Assembly: GCA_019418235.1 (NCBI GenBank)
Contig: DYCH01000019.1
Span: 1 to 17,640 of the forward strand
Reading direction: 5' to 3'
Source: Sutterella sp.
GTDB lineage: Bacteria > Pseudomonadota > Gammaproteobacteria > Burkholderiales > Burkholderiaceae_F
DNA: 17,640 bases
Shown: in pieces, positions 6,412 to 13,213 of the stretch
Layout: the number at the start of each line of letters is the position of its first letter
Numbering within the stretch: the stretch's first letter is position 1
Translations under genes and position numbers: made by a program
The notes under the pieces: generated by a model
What the model was told of the DNA's origin: nothing
The model's input: only the letters and a program-made list of their open reading frames with translations
Database searches by the model: none

Positions 6412-6441
6412 TTTGGCAGAAGGTAGTAGCAAACTGCCAAA
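6412..6441 (-). terminator. First 3'-end hairpin of the porin mRNA
   Basis: TTTGGCAG (6412-6419) and CTGCCAAA (6434-6441) form an 8-bp stem with a 14-nt loop, followed on the minus strand by TTTA. It starts 8 nt after the porin stop and precedes a stronger terminator at 6364-6399. Confidence 0.55.
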
Positions 6442-6448
6442 AATTAGA

Positions 6449-7513
6449 TTAGAAGTTGTGGCAAATACCAGAGATGAATTCCGTGGTCTTGACCTTATCC
6501 TTGGCATACTCTTCCTTTTGGTCATAGCCAAGGCCAGTGTAAACGTACGTACGCTTGCTCAACGGATACTTATAGAAGGCACCAACGTTCAACTTCTTGT
6601 ATTCGTCATCCGTCGTAGCCATATCGTCAGTTTCGATGCCATAGGCAACTGCAAACTCGAACGTACCAGAAGCAACGGGAGCTGCAACGCTAGCGCTCAC
6701 ACCCCAGCCACTCTTATCCGTACCATCAACTTCGCCATTGTCATAGTAGTTGGCTGCCAAGAAAGTCTTTGCAACGCCGAAATCATAGTTAACGCCAGCG
6801 GTAACGTTCAAAACGTCATCGATGTCACCAGCAACCTTATGACCCTTGTCGAGTTGGCTCACAACCAAACCAGCACCCAAAGCGCCCCATTGACCTTCAA
6901 CACCCAAGCCGTAGTAACGATCGACGTCAGAAGAACCTTCGCCCTTAACACCCGTTTCCATATCAGCTGCGCCAGTACCCAAAGAAGCCATAGCGGAAAC
7001 CTTCATACCGGCAAATTCAGGAGACGTGTAAGCAATGGAGTTATCCAAACGGCCGTAGGTTTTGAAAACTTCGCCTTGGTCACCAATATAGCTACCATAA
7101 CCCGTACCAGAAGCGGTGAAACCTGCTACTAAGTCTAAAGAACCCGTACCGGAATCCAAAGTACCAAATCGACCCATATGCAACGTACCGTAGTCCGTGG
7201 CAACATAAAGACGAGATTCGCGACGGAAAGCCTTACCCGTTTCAGTTTCAGCACCCGTATCGGCGTCGATACCTTGTTCCAATTGGAAACCAACCGTCAA
7301 ACCTTCAGAGATTTGTTCAGAACCCTTGATACCAAAGCGAGAAGCAGAGCTCAAGCCAGAGTCCAAGGAGAACTTGTCCATTTCCGTCGTGCCATTGTCA
7401 ACATTCGTGTAACGTGCACCAAGGTCAACCTTACCGTAAAGAGTAACGTCGGCAGCCAAAGCAGAACCAGCAAATGCGCCCAAAACGGCAACAGCAGCTA
7501 AAGTCTTTTTCAT
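6449..7513 (-). CDS. Outer-membrane porin (Gram-negative porin, Porin_4 type)
   Basis: The product is 354 residues. It opens with a Sec signal peptide (MKKTLAAVAVLG..., Ala-Leu-Ala cleavage site after residue 20), then the classic mature start ADVTLYGKVDLGARY. Repeated aromatic and Gly-rich beta-strand patterns follow, including SRFGIKGSEQISEGL, QLEQGID and SRLYVATDYGTLHMGRFGT. The chain ends in Phe, the usual signature for BAM-mediated outer-membrane insertion. It should form a 16-stranded trimeric channel for small hydrophilic solutes. ATG 7513 is chosen because AAGGA precedes it and the signal peptide begins there; the upstream in-frame extension is not signal-like. It is divergent from yebC. 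A G9 run upstream may affect transcription. The C-terminal tail ICHNF has Cys where burkholderial porins often have Arg. Confidence 0.93.
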   Translation of the reverse strand: MKKTLAAVAVLGAFAGSALAADVTLYGKVDLGARYTNVDNGTTEMDKFSLDSGLSSASRFGIKGSEQISEGLTVGFQLEQGIDADTGAETETGKAFRRESRLYVATDYGTLHMGRFGTLDSGTGSLDLVAGFTASGTGYGSYIGDQGEVFKTYGRLDNSIAYTSPEFAGMKVSAMASLGTGAADMETGVKGEGSSDVDRYYGLGVEGQWGALGAGLVVSQLDKGHKVAGDIDDVLNVTAGVNYDFGVAKTFLAANYYDNGEVDGTDKSGWGVSASVAAPVASGTFEFAVAYGIETDDMATTDDEYKKLNVGAFYKYPLSKRTYVYTGLGYDQKEEYAKDKVKTTEFISGICHNF

Positions 7514-7540
7514 GATATTTTTTCCTTTTGTATAAGAAAG

Positions 7541-7569
7541 TGAATACTGAATGCAGACAATGTCGTCAA
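7541..7569 (-). promoter_or_regulatory. Candidate proximal promoter of the porin gene
   Basis: On the minus strand TTGACG (-35, 7564-7569) is followed after 17 nt by TATTCA (-10, 7541-7546; 3 of 6 matches), giving a leader of about 20 nt before the start codon. The -35 is good and the -10 poor. Confidence 0.35.
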
Positions 7570-7591
7570 AAACTTCAGTTATTCTGTTGGA

Positions 7592-7623
7592 ATTGTCCAC
7601 CCTACCCCCCCCCTTGCCGTCAA
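7592..7623 (-). promoter_or_regulatory. Candidate distal porin promoter with a G9 tract in its spacer
   Basis: On the minus strand TTGACG (7618-7623) and GACAAT (7592-7597, 4 of 6 -10 matches) are 20 nt apart. The spacer contains nine consecutive G (7605-7613). Loss of three G would give the optimal 17-nt spacer. This is the arrangement known for phase-variable outer-membrane protein promoters such as Neisseria porA. Use of this promoter is inferred. Confidence 0.35.
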
Positions 7624-7699
7624 GTCTTTTACCAATCAAACTTCAATTGGCGTTGTCTTTTTACAACACTGCTAATTCACTTCCCTTCCAACATCTGTA

Positions 7700-7728
7700 A
7701 AGACAAGGCTCTCAAACCAATGTAAAAT
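7700..7728 (+). promoter_or_regulatory. Candidate promoter of yebC
   Basis: AAGACA (-35, 7700-7705) and TAAAAT (-10, 7723-7728, 5 of 6) are separated by 17 nt. The leader to the ATG would be about 73 nt. Confidence 0.45.
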
Positions 7729-7808
7729 TAATAAGTTAACTTTTTTGTTTTCTTGTGATTGAGCAAGAAAAACATTCCAAATTTCGAAATTTTTGAAAGG
7801 ATATTTTC

Positions 7809-8531
7809 ATGGCTGGGCATTCCAAGTGGGCCAATATTCAACACCGTAAAGGCCGTCAAGACGCTAAGCGCTCTAACCTTTGGACGAAGATCGTTCGCGA
7901 AATCATCGTTGCTGCTCGCAACGGTGCCGATCCCGATTCCAACTCCCGTTTGCGTTTGGCTTTATTGAAGGCTCGTGGCGCTAACGTTCCGAAGGACACG
8001 ATTAAAAACGCCATTTTGAAGGGCTCTGGTCAATTAGAAGGCGTGAACTTTGAAGAAATCCGTTATGAAGGCTATGGCGTGGGCGGTGCTGCCGTGATCA
8101 TTGATACGGCAACGGATAACCGTACGCGTACGGTGGCTGACGTTCGTCACATCTTGAGTAAGCACGGCGGCAACTTGGGTACCGACGGTTGCGTGGCTTT
8201 CATGTTTACGCACTGTGGTCAATTCTTCTTTGCTCCGGGCAAGTACACCGAAGACGACGTGATGAATGTTGCTTTGGAAGCCGGTGCCGATGACGTGATC
8301 ACCGACGAAGAAGGCGGTATTGAAGTTGTTTGCGCACCGGGTGCTTTTGAAGACGTTAACAACGCTTTTGAAGCTGCCGGCATGACGCCTGAAATGGCTG
8401 AAGTCACGATGAAGGCTTTGAACGAAACCGAATTGCAAGGTGAAGATGCTGAACGTATGCAACGTTTGATCGACGCTTTGGAAGACTTGGATGACGTTCA
8501 ACAAGTCTATACGACCGCTTCTTTTGAATAA
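7809..8531 (+). CDS. yebC: YebC/PmpR-family translational/transcriptional regulator
   Basis: This 240-residue cytoplasmic protein has the invariant YebC N-terminus AGHSKWANIQHRKGRQDAKR, the LLKARGANVPKDTIKNAI helix and the EEIRYEGYGVGGAAVIIDTATDNRTRTVADVR central block. It ends in an acidic C-terminal domain and has the family's usual length. Members were first described as DNA-binding regulators; more recent work links the family to relief of ribosome stalling at proline-rich stretches. The ATG has AAAGGA 7 nt upstream. It is the first gene of the plus-strand housekeeping cluster and lies 25 nt before purD, so the two are probably co-transcribed. YebC-purD adjacency is common in Burkholderiales. 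Confidence 0.95.
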   Translation: MAGHSKWANIQHRKGRQDAKRSNLWTKIVREIIVAARNGADPDSNSRLRLALLKARGANVPKDTIKNAILKGSGQLEGVNFEEIRYEGYGVGGAAVIIDTATDNRTRTVADVRHILSKHGGNLGTDGCVAFMFTHCGQFFFAPGKYTEDDVMNVALEAGADDVITDEEGGIEVVCAPGAFEDVNNAFEAAGMTPEMAEVTMKALNETELQGEDAERMQRLIDALEDLDDVQQVYTTASFE

Positions 8532-8556
8532 TTAAATTATCTTTGGGACTTTCACA

Positions 8557-9834
8557 ATGAAACTTCTCGTAATTGGCTCTGGCGGCCGCGAACATACGCT
8601 CGCATGGCGTTTGTCACAAGACGAACGTGTTGAAACCGTTTTTGTGGCTCCTGGCAATGCCGGTACCGCTCTTTGCGACAAACTTCAAAACGTTGCCGAA
8701 AGCGACTTTGAAAAGTTGGCCGATTTTGTTCGCGCCAATGACGTGACCTTTACATTGGTCGGTCCCGAAGCCCCGTTGGCGGGCGGTATCGTTGACTACT
8801 TCCGTAGCCAAAATTTGCCGATCTTTGGACCGACGAAGGCTGCCGCTCAATTGGAAAGTTCCAAAGACTTTGCCAAGGCTTTCATGAAGCGCCACGGTGT
8901 GCCCACGGCGGATTACGAAACCTTTAGTGACGCACAAGAAGCTCACGCTTACGTTGATCGTAAGGGTGCCCCGATCGTCATTAAGGCTGACGGTTTAGCT
9001 GCCGGTAAAGGCGTGATTGTTGCCATGAATTTGCAAGATGCTCATGACGCTATTGACATGATGCTCGAAAGCAACAAATTCGGTTCTGCCGGTGCTCGTG
9101 TTGTGATCGAAGACTTCTTGGAAGGCGAAGAAGCCAGCTTTATCGTCATGGTTGACGGTGAACACGTCATCCCCATGGCCTCTAGCCAAGACCACAAGCG
9201 CTTGCTGGATAAGGACATGGGCCCGAACACGGGTGGCATGGGTGCTTACTCTCCGGCTCCGGTGGTCACGCAAGAAGTGCATGATCTTGTCATGCGCACG
9301 ATCATTTTGCCGACCGTTGAAGGGATGGCCAAAGACGGCACGCCCTTTACCGGTTTCTTGTATGCCGGTTTGATGATCGGTCATGACAAGGACGGTACGT
9401 TGACCGCTAAGACCGTGGAATTTAACTGCCGCATGGGCGACCCGGAAACGCAACCGATCATGAGCCGTTTGCAATCCTCTTTGGTGGACTTGGTACAAGC
9501 TGCAATCGATGGCAAACTCAACGAAGTGACGGTTCAATGGGACCCTCGCTTTGCTTTGGGCGTCGTGTGCGCAGCCAAGGGTTATCCGGAAAGCCCCGAA
9601 AAGGGCGCTGAAATCACCTCATTGCCCACCAATACGGCTGACTTGATGGTGTTTCATGCCGGTACCAAGGCCGTTGACGGTAAGACCGTTGTCTCCGGTG
9701 GCCGCGTGCTTTGCGTAGTGGGCTTGGGCGACGACATTCGTGCTGCCGCACAAAAGGCTTACGAAGGCGTCAAGCAAGTTCATTTTGACGGTATGCAATA
9801 TCGCTCCGATATTGGCTACCGTGCTATGAAGTAA
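8557..9834 (+). CDS. purD: Phosphoribosylamine-glycine ligase (GAR synthetase)
   Basis: PurD joins glycine to 5-phosphoribosylamine using ATP, the second step of de novo purine synthesis, in the cytoplasm. The 425-residue length is normal. Visible motifs: LLVIGSGGREHTLAWRL at the N-terminus, FVAPGNAGT, LVGPEAPLAGG, the ATP-grasp GLAAGKGV loop (about 148-155), EEASFIVMVDG, and the signature SSQDHKRLLDKDMGPNTGGM (about 208-227). RMGDPETQ carries metal/ATP residues near 290. It is 25 nt downstream of yebC with only a weak GGGA ribosome site. A strong terminator follows 17 nt after the stop. In many Burkholderiales hemF lies next; here there is none. Confidence 0.97.
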   Translation: MKLLVIGSGGREHTLAWRLSQDERVETVFVAPGNAGTALCDKLQNVAESDFEKLADFVRANDVTFTLVGPEAPLAGGIVDYFRSQNLPIFGPTKAAAQLESSKDFAKAFMKRHGVPTADYETFSDAQEAHAYVDRKGAPIVIKADGLAAGKGVIVAMNLQDAHDAIDMMLESNKFGSAGARVVIEDFLEGEEASFIVMVDGEHVIPMASSQDHKRLLDKDMGPNTGGMGAYSPAPVVTQEVHDLVMRTIILPTVEGMAKDGTPFTGFLYAGLMIGHDKDGTLTAKTVEFNCRMGDPETQPIMSRLQSSLVDLVQAAIDGKLNEVTVQWDPRFALGVVCAAKGYPESPEKGAEITSLPTNTADLMVFHAGTKAVDGKTVVSGGRVLCVVGLGDDIRAAAQKAYEGVKQVHFDGMQYRSDIGYRAMK

Positions 9835-9851
9835 CTTTATCGATTGAAGAG

Positions 9852-9887
9852 AAGCGGAAAAAGTACTTCGCTTTTTCCGCTTTTTTT
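9852..9887 (+). terminator. Strong intrinsic terminator between purD and nadD
   Basis: A perfect 12-bp stem (AAGCGGAAAAAG with CTTTTTCCGCTT), 7-nt loop and a run of seven T (the last two stem bases plus five more). The nadD start codon follows only 6 nt after the T run. Confidence 0.93.
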
Positions 9888-9893
9888 AACACT

Positions 9894-10493
9894 ATGAAAA
9901 TCGGTCTTTTTGGCGGTACTTTCGATCCCGTTCACAACGGACATATGGCGTTGGCCCATCACGCCATTGACGCCCTTCGTCTTGATCGTTTGATTTGGAT
10001 ACCGGCCCTTCCTTGGCAAAAAAGCGGACAAGAAATCACGGACGGTTTTGTCCGTGCTCAAATGATTGAAGCGGCGATTGCCAAAGAACCCAAAATGAGC
10101 GTTGATCGATTGGAAATTGAGGCTCAAACGCCTTCATACTCCATTGACACGTTAGAGACCTTTATTCACCGTTATCCCAAGGATGAAATCTTCTATTTGA
10201 TCGGTTCCGATCAGTGGGCAAACTTTCATACTTGGAAAAATTGGCAAGGTATTCTCAAGTGCTGTAGAGTAGCGGTTTTCTCGCGAAATGCCAGTCTGGA
10301 GCAAACAACTGAATCGGTTGCACAATTTGTCAAAGACAACCCTGGATGTGTTGAGTTTATTTCAATGCCTGAGGTGCCGATTTCAAGCTCAGAAATTCGA
10401 GAGTGCGTTCGCCAACAAGGTCCTTCAACGCCGAAATTGAAAGACTTGATGCCAGCTTCGGTTATTAATTTTTTGAAAAATCATCATCAATGA
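9894..10493 (+). CDS. nadD: Nicotinate-nucleotide adenylyltransferase
   Basis: NadD transfers AMP from ATP to nicotinate mononucleotide, making deamido-NAD, the penultimate step of NAD synthesis. The 199 residues include the nucleotidyltransferase signature GLFGGTFDPVHNGH (residues 4-17, with the HxGH motif), LIWIPALPWQK, SIDTLE, FYLIGSDQWANFHTWKNW, and the C-terminal ISSSEIRE motif (about 162-169). The N-terminus begins as in other NadD proteins, so ATG 9894 is secure although no Shine-Dalgarno is visible. The start codon is 6 nt past a terminator T-tract. Expression probably depends on read-through or on a promoter I cannot see. rsfS follows 76 nt downstream. Confidence 0.95.
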   Translation: MKIGLFGGTFDPVHNGHMALAHHAIDALRLDRLIWIPALPWQKSGQEITDGFVRAQMIEAAIAKEPKMSVDRLEIEAQTPSYSIDTLETFIHRYPKDEIFYLIGSDQWANFHTWKNWQGILKCCRVAVFSRNASLEQTTESVAQFVKDNPGCVEFISMPEVPISSSEIRECVRQQGPSTPKLKDLMPASVINFLKNHHQ

Positions 10494-10528
10494 TTTTCGA
10501 ATGACTGAAAGGCTGTTAAAATTTTTCT

Positions 10529-10552
10529 AGAGGCAACGATTTGGCCTCTTTT
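10529..10552 (+). terminator. Weak terminator-like hairpin between nadD and rsfS
   Basis: AGAGGC (10529-10534) and GCCTCT (10544-10549) form a 6-bp stem with a 9-nt loop, followed by TTT. A TAAAAT at 10517-10522, just upstream, could be a -10 for rsfS, but its -35 (TTTTCG) is poor. Confidence 0.5.
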
Positions 10553-10569
10553 CCCTAGATGAGATTTTT

Positions 10570-11019
10570 ATGGATATTCGTAAATTACAACGTGTGATCG
10601 TTGATGCTTTAGAAGATGTGAAGGCTCAAGACATTGTCGTCTACAACACCAAACATTTAACGAGCGAATTTGAACGAGTCATTATCGCCAGTGGTACTTC
10701 TAACCGCCAAACGCGTGCTTTGGGCTACAACGTCAGTCACGAAGTCAAGCAAGCCGGTGGTGACGTTTTAGGTCTTGAAGGCACGGACACGGGTGAATGG
10801 GTTTTGGTTGACTGTGGCGAAGCCATCGTTCATATTTTGCAACCCGCTATGCGTGAGTACTACAACCTCGAAGAGGTTTGGGGTGGCAAGAAGGTTAACA
10901 TCAAGTTGGCTTCCGAAAAGCGTGCTGAAGAAGCTGCTAAGGCTGCCTCTGAAGATAATCCCGCTGCTAATCGACCGCGTGCTGTTCGTGGTAAGACGAT
11001 CAAGATTGTCGAAGACTGA
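10570..11019 (+). CDS. rsfS: Ribosomal silencing factor RsfS
   Basis: RsfS binds ribosomal protein uL14 on the 50S subunit and blocks 30S joining, lowering translation under starvation. The 149-residue protein has the family core: LQRVIVDALEDVKAQDIVVYN, FERVIIASGTSNRQTRAL (about 35-52), GEWVLVDCGEAIVHILQPAMREYYNLEEVWG (about 76-106). After residue 110 it has an extra 35-residue, Ala- and charge-rich tail (SEKRAEEAAKAASEDN..., ending KTIKIVED) that many RsfS proteins lack or have shorter. The nadD-rsfS-rlmH order is widely conserved. The ribosome site is poor (GAG in GATGAG). The gene is followed by a terminator immediately before rlmH. Confidence 0.95.
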   Translation: MDIRKLQRVIVDALEDVKAQDIVVYNTKHLTSEFERVIIASGTSNRQTRALGYNVSHEVKQAGGDVLGLEGTDTGEWVLVDCGEAIVHILQPAMREYYNLEEVWGGKKVNIKLASEKRAEEAAKAASEDNPAANRPRAVRGKTIKIVED

Positions 11020-11035
11020 TTTGTCGATCGAAGTC

Positions 11036-11061
11036 AAAAGGGCGCACCTTGCGCCCTTTTT
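11036..11061 (+). terminator. Intrinsic terminator between rsfS and rlmH
   Basis: An 11-bp GC-rich stem (AAAAGGGCGCA with TGCGCCCTTTT) with a CCT loop and terminal T run. It ends 18 nt before the rlmH start codon. Confidence 0.9.
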
Positions 11062-11079
11062 CGCATAAAGGAAATTGAC

Positions 11080-11547
11080 GTGAAGATTACGATTGTTGCC
11101 GTTGGTATCAAGCAACCGGGCTGGGCAGATACGGCCATTGAAGACTATTTGAATCGCTTCCCAAAAGACTGGCAAGTGAGCGTCAAAGCGGTCAAACCCG
11201 AACTTCGTGCCGGCCAAAGCAAAGAAAAGATCATGCAAATTGAGGCCGATCGCATCCGAGCAGCCATCCCCGAGCACTCCATCATGGTGGCTTTGGATGA
11301 ACGCGGTCGCGACTTTACGACCGTTGACTTCTCGAAAAAGATTTCCGCTTGGCGAGATGCAGGTGACTCCGTTGCTTTCATCATTGGTGGTGCCGATGGT
11401 CTAGACGCCGACTTAAAGAAAGAAGCCTCGATGATGATGCGTTTGTCATCGATGACGTTACCTCACGCCATGGCGCGCGTCATGCTGGCCGAACAAGTCT
11501 ATCGAGCCTTTAGCATCCTCACGAACCACCCTTATCATCGAGCTTAA
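11080..11547 (+). CDS. rlmH: 23S rRNA pseudouridine-1915 N3-methyltransferase
   Basis: RlmH is a SPOUT-class methyltransferase that methylates pseudouridine 1915 in helix 69 of 23S rRNA on the assembled 70S ribosome, using S-adenosylmethionine. The 155-residue length equals the usual family length. Conserved segments are MKITIVAVGIKQPGW at the N-terminus, VALDERGRDFTTVDFSKKI, the SAM-binding FIIGGADGL (about 100-108), and the C-terminal knot LPHAMARVMLAEQVYRAF ending in HPYHRA. The start is GTG at 11080, preceded by AAAGGA. The stop is separated from the maf ATG by one base, so the two genes are probably translationally coupled. Confidence 0.96.
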   Translation: MKITIVAVGIKQPGWADTAIEDYLNRFPKDWQVSVKAVKPELRAGQSKEKIMQIEADRIRAAIPEHSIMVALDERGRDFTTVDFSKKISAWRDAGDSVAFIIGGADGLDADLKKEASMMMRLSSMTLPHAMARVMLAEQVYRAFSILTNHPYHRA

Positions 11548-11548
11548 T

Positions 11549-12175
11549 ATGTCTGCTTTTTATTTAGCGAGCAAAAGCCCTCGTCGCAAAGAGATCTTAG
11601 AGCAATTGGGCTTCACGCCCATTATTCTTGCCAGCAACGATCATACGTTATTAAATTTCGCGGGCGATGAAGAACAACTTCCCGATGAAGCCCCGGAAGA
11701 CTATGTCATCCGTACGGCTCGAGAAAAAGCTCTCATTGCGCTTGCCAAAATCAAAGCAGAAAAGCTTGAAGCACTCCCCGTTTTATCGGCCGATACCACG
11801 GTGATTCTTAACGGGGAAATTTTGGGTAAACCCGCCGATCGCGATGAAGCTCGAAGCTTTTTAGAGCAAATGTCAGGGTGTGCCCATGAAGTGCGAACGG
11901 CGGTTTTTGTGGGTACCGATGAAGCGCATCTTGAAGGCATGGTAAGTGTCTCCAAAGTTTGGTTTAAAAAGCTCTCTGACGAAGAAATTGAAAGCTACAT
12001 CAATACGCCTCACCCCTATGACAAAGCCGGTGGTTATGGCATACAAGGGCTAGCGGGCGCTTTCATTGAAAAAATCGAAGGTTCTTACTCGGGCATTATG
12101 GGGTTACCCGTTTTTGAAACCGTCGAACTTCTAAAGCGCTTTAATCTCAGTCTTTTTGCTCAGAAGAGCATCTAG
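11549..12175 (+). CDS. maf: Maf-family nucleoside triphosphate pyrophosphatase
   Basis: Maf proteins hydrolyse non-canonical or pyrimidine nucleoside triphosphates (dTTP/UTP type) to monophosphates and pyrophosphate, cleaning nucleotide pools. The 208-residue protein has the N-terminal ASKSPRRKEILEQLGF, the catalytic SADTTVILNGEILGKP (about 75-90), and YDKAGGYGIQGLAGAFIEKI with GSYSGIMGLPV (about 157-188), all hallmarks of the family. The ATG lies 1 nt after the rlmH stop, with a weak GAG in the rlmH end as ribosome site. In many Burkholderiales rng (ribonuclease G) follows maf; here gmk follows after 54 nt with no terminator seen between. Confidence 0.94.
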   Translation: MSAFYLASKSPRRKEILEQLGFTPIILASNDHTLLNFAGDEEQLPDEAPEDYVIRTAREKALIALAKIKAEKLEALPVLSADTTVILNGEILGKPADRDEARSFLEQMSGCAHEVRTAVFVGTDEAHLEGMVSVSKVWFKKLSDEEIESYINTPHPYDKAGGYGIQGLAGAFIEKIEGSYSGIMGLPVFETVELLKRFNLSLFAQKSI

Positions 12176-12229
12176 CTCAGAATCTCGTATTGCTTTAAAA
12201 TTTAAGAATTACTTTGTGGGGGAAACATT

Positions 12230-12862
12230 ATGTCTAACACGCAAGCCGGTCGATTGTTTTTGGTCACGGCACCATCCGGCGCCGGTAAATCATCCTTAGT
12301 GGCCCGACTCTTGGCGGCTGACCCTGATGTTCATCTTTCCATCTCGCACACCACGCGTGCACCGCGCACGGGTGAAGTGGACGGCGTTGCCTATCATTTT
12401 GTCTCGATCGAAGACTTTGAGGCCATGAAAGAAGAAGATGCTTTCTTGGAATGGGCGTATGTTCACGGCAACTACTACGGCACGAGTAAGAAGTGGATCG
12501 ACGAGCAATTATCAATCGGCAACGACGTGTTATTGGAAATTGACTGGCAAGGCGCCTTGCAAGTCAAGCGTTTATTCCCCGAAGTGGTCGGTATTTTCAT
12601 TTTGCCGCCTTCCATTGATGCGCTTCGTCATCGGTTAAATAACCGTGCAACCGACAGCGATGATGTCATTGCTCGACGTTTGGCTGGGGCCGGCGCAGAA
12701 ATGGTGCATGCTTGTGAGTTCGACTACGTTATAATTAACGATAACTTTGAACGCGCAACTCAAGATTTGATTGCGATCGTTCGCGCTTCACGATTGACCT
12801 TTAAGACGCAGGTTGCTCGTGAACATGAAACGTTTAAGCACCTTGGGATTCCCTGTCATTAA
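12230..12862 (+). CDS. gmk: Guanylate kinase
   Basis: Gmk phosphorylates GMP to GDP with ATP, linking purine synthesis to GTP and to the (p)ppGpp substrate pool. The 210-residue protein has the P-loop APSGAGKSS (about 14-22), the GMP-binding SHTTRAPRTGEVDGVAYHF (about 39-57), ALEWAYVHGNYYGTS-like segment (FLEWAYVHGNYYGTS, about 73-87), LLEIDWQGALQVK and the lid RLNNRATDSDDVIARRL. The start is ATG 12230 with a GGGGGA ribosome site about 7 nt upstream. Gmk-rpoZ-spoT order is typical of proteobacteria. A TAAAAT at 12196-12201 might be a -10, but no good -35 accompanies it. Confidence 0.97.
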   Translation: MSNTQAGRLFLVTAPSGAGKSSLVARLLAADPDVHLSISHTTRAPRTGEVDGVAYHFVSIEDFEAMKEEDAFLEWAYVHGNYYGTSKKWIDEQLSIGNDVLLEIDWQGALQVKRLFPEVVGIFILPPSIDALRHRLNNRATDSDDVIARRLAGAGAEMVHACEFDYVIINDNFERATQDLIAIVRASRLTFKTQVAREHETFKHLGIPCH

Positions 12863-12914
12863 GACAGCGTCCTAAAGTTGATAAATTTTTACTTACTTTT
12901 AAAAGAAATAAAAA

Positions 12915-13118
12915 ATGGCACGTGTTACTGTTGAAGACTGCTTGAAAAAGATTCCTAATCGCTTTGAATTGGTTTTAGCCGCTGCTATGCGCGCTCGCCA
13001 ATTGTCCTCTGGTGCCGTTGCTCGCATCGATGCCAAGGACAAACCCACGGTTCTTTCCTTGCGCGAAATTGCCGCGGACGCCATCGAAAAGGAAGAAATG
13101 CTCAAGCGCGTGTCCTAA
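12915..13118 (+). CDS. rpoZ: RNA polymerase omega subunit
   Basis: Omega (67 residues here) helps fold and assemble the beta-prime subunit and forms part of the ppGpp binding site of RNA polymerase. The sequence has the standard start MARVTVEDCLKKIPNRFELVLAAAMRARQL, then the VARIDAKDKPTVLSLREIAA segment, and a short C-terminus, as in other betaproteobacterial RpoZ. The ribosome site is weak (AAAGAAAT). It lies 52 nt after gmk and is followed by a terminator, then relA/spoT. The neighbourhood joins GMP kinase, the ppGpp target subunit and the ppGpp synthetase/hydrolase. Confidence 0.96.
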   Translation: MARVTVEDCLKKIPNRFELVLAAAMRARQLSSGAVARIDAKDKPTVLSLREIAADAIEKEEMLKRVS

Positions 13119-13128
13119 TCGGGCACTC

Positions 13129-13169
13129 AAAAAGCGAAGCGAGACCGTTGTGTCTGTCTTCGCTTTTTT
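13129..13169 (+). terminator. Intrinsic terminator after rpoZ
   Basis: AAAAAGCGAAG and CTTCGCTTTTT form an 11-bp stem, with an 18-nt loop that can itself form a short AGAC/GTCT pairing, followed by one further T. It lies 45 nt before the relA/spoT start, making that gene at least partly independent of gmk-rpoZ. Confidence 0.85.
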
Positions 13170-13213
13170 ATTCTCTCGCATAGCACTCTCTTTTCTCGGG
13201 CGTAAGGCTTTTT

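Noticed and set aside
5919..6418. Complete insertion sequence
   Set aside because: Only an OrfA-like DNA-binding protein is present. There is no DDE catalytic ORF and no matched terminal inverted repeats were found, only a short direct repeat.
6413..7132. A 239-codon plus-strand frame opposite the porin
   Set aside because: It lies antisense to a complete porin with signal peptide and terminal Phe. The peptide has no recognisable domain and the start lies in the porin 3' hairpin.
7514..7639. Longer porin reading frame starting upstream
   Set aside because: The added residues are not signal-like and cross the G9 tract and promoter region. The signal peptide and ribosome site fix the start at 7513.
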